Shown here: positions 35,061-38,500 of the stretch, in pieces
Layout: every line of letters starts with the position of its first letter
How positions within the stretch are numbered: the stretch's first letter is position 1
From: Glandiceps talaboti
Taxonomy: Eukaryota > Hemichordata > Enteropneusta > Spengelidae
Length of the DNA: 38,500 nucleotides
Direction of reading: 5' to 3'
Assembly (NCBI RefSeq): GCF_964340395.1
Contig: NC_135566.1
Span: forward strand, 3,366,501 to 3,405,000
Translations under genes and position numbers: made by a program
Notes under the pieces: generated by a model
What the model was told of the DNA's origin: nothing
What the model saw: the letters and a program-made list of their open reading frames with translations, nothing else
The model's database searches: none

Positions 35061-38000
35061 GTATGTGGAAATTATCTTATAGTGATAAATAACAAAGAAA
35101 ACAAGTATGAAAACTGTATAAGGTATGACCCACCAGTTTGAAAGTCAGATGTATTAAAACAGAAGTGATTATAGTGACCATGCAGTCATGACTGAGAGTC
35201 ACTTGTGTCGTGAAGTTGTGTTGTGCGAAAGCTGTGACTGCGTGAGTACTGCTTATTACAGACTTCGAACGAATATTCAGGTACGTCTATAGGAATGTTC
35301 ACGTCATATGGCAACAATGAATGGGAAATGTCTGGTAACAAGACATAGACCTGCGTACAAGTTGCATGGCGTGTGTTGGTTCGTGACTCAATTCTGACTT
35401 GTCACTCGACCCCCCCCCCCCCCGTGTGTGTGTGTGTGTGTGTGGCTGTGGCGTTTTAATGATGTTTCAGAGTCAGTCCGTGTATTTGTGAGTAGGGCAA
35501 GCAATATGTATAGTTCTTGACACTGCCCAGCTTCTAGACAGGTGCAAAGTTGATATTTTGTTTTTTAACAATCAACTTTATAATTCACTGATGAAGCCCT
35601 TAACTACATTCTTGAGGATTACCAACAATAATGAGAAAGATCAAATTGGTTTCTTGACATCTACTTTATTCTAGGCACCAAGTACCTATTTTTAAAAACT
35701 CGGCCAGCCTAATGACAACATACTCTAAAACTTAGTATATTTGTATTTAGCATATTCATCATAATGGTTCATATTAATCATAAAAGATGTTGAAATTGTC
35801 ACTCACACTTTCCTGATGCCATCATTTCGCTGAGTCATGTTTGGATGAAAGAGTACGAGAAACCCGTAATGTAGATCTAGGTGTCCCATTGTGTAAAAAG
35901 GTTTTCCAATTTCCAACAGTGATGATAGGTAGCAGGATAAATCAAGTACAATGGACTACTATATTCTCCATCAATATACAATTTCATACAATTTCATAAT
36001 CCGCAGACATATAGATATTATTGGCCAGTCCCTGGACAATTTATTAATACCACTAAAAATTACATCTTTCATTGGGTCAATGATTTTTTAGGAATGCATG
36101 AATGTATAAATGAATTAAAACAAAAGGAAATACATAGTTTTGCCATCATAACCAAACAAACTTTGGGAAGTGATGGAAGTCAGCTCCTTCTTACATAATA
36201 GGTGTATAAGTGGAGTAAACACAAAGGGGTAAATGACCTCAACCTTAGTACTATGGGTTGAATTTAATTCTACTACTGGTAAGACTTCCAGATACCGACT
36301 GTTGAATTTAGCATCTAAAATCTCCCCTCATGCCCCAGTCATCTTACTGGGGTTCCCCACAAATATTATGGTATAGTATATGGCAAACTATGCCAGTTTT
36401 GTCAGATTCACCTCTTTCTGATACAGGGGTTCCCAGACCTTAGCAAAAACAGGACAAGCAAAAATTAAAAAAATTAATATTAGTAAATTATGGCAGTTAG
36501 GATAGCTGAAATTGTGTTGTAGCATAAGTCCTACAAGACTATAGGTAGGCTACATTCTTTGGTCAATGGTCACTGTAGCTTACATAGAACCTTTGCTGGA
36601 TTGATCTTGATTATGTCCTGCTGTGAGGACAGAGTCAAGGTCAATGCTACAATGGTCATGGTTTATTCTGTGTCTTACTGGTATGTCAAAAGTTCATAGA
36701 TGAAATATGGGTTTTGACAAAATTATGCTGTTCATCTTGATGATAACATTCATTGCCATATCTACTATGAGAAGGGTCACATTCATTGCCATATCTACTA
36801 TGAGAAGGGTCATGTTCACTCCAAGACTTATGACTGTGAGTTAACTTAATTTTCATTCCATTTACACAGACAGAAAGAATGTGAGGGTGGGTAACCAAAT
36901 ACCTGATGATATACTCAAGAATGCTGAATTGCAAGATGCTATCAAACAGGTAAGTCAAACTGTTCATGTAGTTGCCACAAAGACAGAAAATGAACAGCAG
37001 TTGTTATCAGTGAACCATTCATGGGATATCAGGAAAGTTTATTATTATTCCCCAAGGTGTTAAAATCAACAATTTGTACTATAGTTTGTGTGATATAATA
37101 CATGGAGACTTCATTTAGGTGTCTACCCCCATAATGTCAGATATGATGTTTCTTCTGGTATAATTAGATTGACCTTGACTTTGACCTCTAGTCAAACATC
37201 AAAATCAGTCCTTTTTCTTGCGTATCACTTACTTTGTAGTATTTGAATGTAGCTGATGTCTTTAAAACCGTATACATATACACAGATAACATTGGACACA
37301 TGAGTGTGGGTACTCAAGGGTATTTGTACTTGTGCTTGCAGTGTTTTCTGCTACACTTTCACTCGTTACACTCATGAAAGTATGGCCACAGAGAACACAG
37401 CAAGCCCTTGTGCAAATACCTTGAGTACGCCACGCTTGCATTCATGTGTCATGGGGTTCAGTTCTGTCATATTATCATTCATATCGCCACTTTAATATTC
37501 TTGTCTTTCTTAACCAATACAGCTCCCGTCAAACTATAATTTTGAGATTCCAAAGACAATATGGAGAATAAGAAGTACTGGTGCTAAGAGAGGTAAATTC
37601 TTTTTGGTTAATTTACATTTTTTATTTCCTCTAATGCTCTAGTTAGTAACGGTACTTTTATCTCAAGAGAATTCCACTGAACAGTATAAAATTTTGACCT
37701 CTGCCGTCTTATTCTTCTTTGTTGACATTTCAGTTGCTCTGCAGTTCCCGGAGGGTTTGTTGTTGTTTGCCTGCACAATAGCTGATATAATAGAAAGGTA
37801 ATGTCACATGTCATTAAACATGTTATTCTGTAAAATACGACATTCATGTCACCGCATTAATATGGTTAAGGAGCCTGATAGGGCTGAATAATATGATGTA
37901 CCTTACAATCTATAAATGTATATGAGTAGGAAATCAGTCAATGCACTGAATTTTTTGATAGCTATTTATTACAAAGGTTTATTCAATTGCTTGTCCAGTA

Positions 38001-38500
38001 AGACAAAGAATCAATAAGTTGGAATAAATTTTATACAAACATTGTAATAGAATTTACTTATTATAAAAAGTTTAGATGTTTCACCATGTACAATGTAGTA
38101 TGTGATTTTTACAGAGAATATTGACTGTATTGTGGAGTTCATATAATAATGGGCCAAATTAAAAAGTTGTGTGCAAGGTGGTGTACAGTCTAAATATGAT
38201 ATTTAAACTCAAATGCCACCTTGATCTATATGTGAGGTTGAAAGAGCAAGAGATGTTTAAGACTGAAGGGAATAAGCACTAAGGAGTCATGAATTCAATG
38301 GCTCCCAGCAAAGATACCCTATCATTGTATCAAGGTACAGTGATGTTTCTGTGACATTACAAGTACATGTAATTGTAGGTAATAAAGTGACTCTCAAGAA
38401 CACACAGTTTATGAAAATGTCTCTATTTCTTGGAGTGATGTTCCCCTTTTAACATGATTTTGTTCTGGTTTACCTTCTTTGTTTTGATAGATTTACAGAT
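34955..38500 (+). CDS. DPH1: DPH1, diphthamide synthesis enzyme subunit 1 (5' part)
   Basis: DPH1 with DPH2 transfers the 3-amino-3-carboxypropyl group of S-adenosylmethionine to a histidine of translation elongation factor 2, the first step of diphthamide synthesis, using a [4Fe-4S] cluster in the cytosol. Exons in the window are 34955-35060, 36870-36949, 37523-37592, 37734-37797 and 38491-38500 (cut by the edge), giving 110 codons in frame. The protein starts [20 protein letters not shown] and has a basic lead. The family blocks [56 protein letters not shown] and ER-FTD follow in order. The first cluster cysteine is expected just beyond the edge. Confidence 0.96.
35061..36869 (+). other. 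DPH1 intron 1
   Basis: 1.8-kb intron. It holds a poly(C) run followed by (GT)n at about 35409-35442 and a 36-bp two-copy repeat at about 36746-36812 (CATTCATTGCCATATCTACT then ATGAGAAGGGTCA). No exon seen in between. Confidence 0.75.
36870..36949 (+). CDS. DPH1: DPH1 exon 2
   Basis: Acceptor CCATTTACACAG and donor CAG|GTAAGT. It reads (D)[19 protein letters not shown] and then LQDAIKQ, with the conserved NQIP--IL-N--L-AI motif. Confidence 0.96.
37523..37592 (+). CDS. DPH1: DPH1 exon 3
   Basis: Acceptor ACCAATACAG and donor GAG|GTAAAT. It reads [20 protein letters not shown] and then AKR, the strongly conserved LP-NYNFEI-KT-WRI block. Confidence 0.97.
37734..37797 (+). CDS. DPH1: DPH1 exon 4
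   Basis: Acceptor TTGACATTTCAG and donor AAAG|GTAATG. It reads [20 protein letters not shown] and then ER, the QxPEGLL-(F/Y)AC motif of the DPH1/DPH2 family. Confidence 0.97.
37798..38490 (+). other. DPH1 intron 4
   Basis: 693-bp GT-AG intron with no supported feature. Confidence 0.8.
38491..38500 (+). CDS. DPH1: DPH1 exon 5, first 10 bases
   Basis: Acceptor GTTTTGATAG; the first bases complete R and give F-T-D, matching the ERFT(E/D) continuation in the family. Cut by the window edge. Confidence 0.85.

Noticed and set aside
36300-36440. Protein-like stretch in DPH1 intron 1
   Set aside because: Short readable fragments in shifting frames, with no recognisable motif or splice support.

Overview
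The window is eukaryotic nuclear DNA from an invertebrate animal, most likely a marine one. It has small exons with GT-AG introns of about 0.4 to 6 kb, AT-rich non-coding DNA, long microsatellites, minisatellites, tRNA-derived SINE remnants and DNA-transposon fragments. The species cannot be fixed from sequence alone. The interspersed repeats and the opsin type suit a non-vertebrate deuterostome or a lophotrochozoan, but that is an inference.

Three host genes are present. (1) On the + strand, 269-25231 holds the last 15 coding exons (452 residues and stop, all phases consistent) of a BLTP2 (KIAA0100/hobbit/Fmp27) orthologue, a bridge-like lipid-transfer protein; its 5' part lies off the left edge. 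(2) On the - strand, 33867-30840 encodes a complete three-exon, 387-residue opsin of the Opn5/RGR/peropsin-like type. It keeps the retinal-binding lysine but has LSY in place of the (D/E)RY motif. (3) On the + strand, 34955 to the right edge holds the first five exons of DPH1, the diphthamide-synthesis enzyme subunit. BLTP2 and the opsin are convergent across a gene-poor 4.5 kb gap; the opsin and DPH1 are divergent, with start codons 1.1 kb apart. The three functions are unrelated, and nothing suggests they work together.

A 5.96 kb BLTP2 intron contains a nearly complete DNA transposon, 7726-12650. It has inverted termini of about 120 bp flanked by TA on both sides, its own CpG-rich upstream region, a three-exon 1079-residue gene with an acidic-residue pattern like a DDE transposase (CDD...VVDITDGGPDW...NPIEHKW), a C-terminal C2H2 zinc finger and a poly(A) signal. 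I could not assign it to a named superfamily.

Other introns hold a 151-bp satellite-like array (about 4205-4978), a decayed LINE endonuclease fragment (about 5701-6110), a long (GT)n tract, a recent 1-kb tandem duplication carrying (GA)n tracts (17364-18370 and 18371-19413), several MITE-like inverted repeats, minisatellites and SINE remnants.
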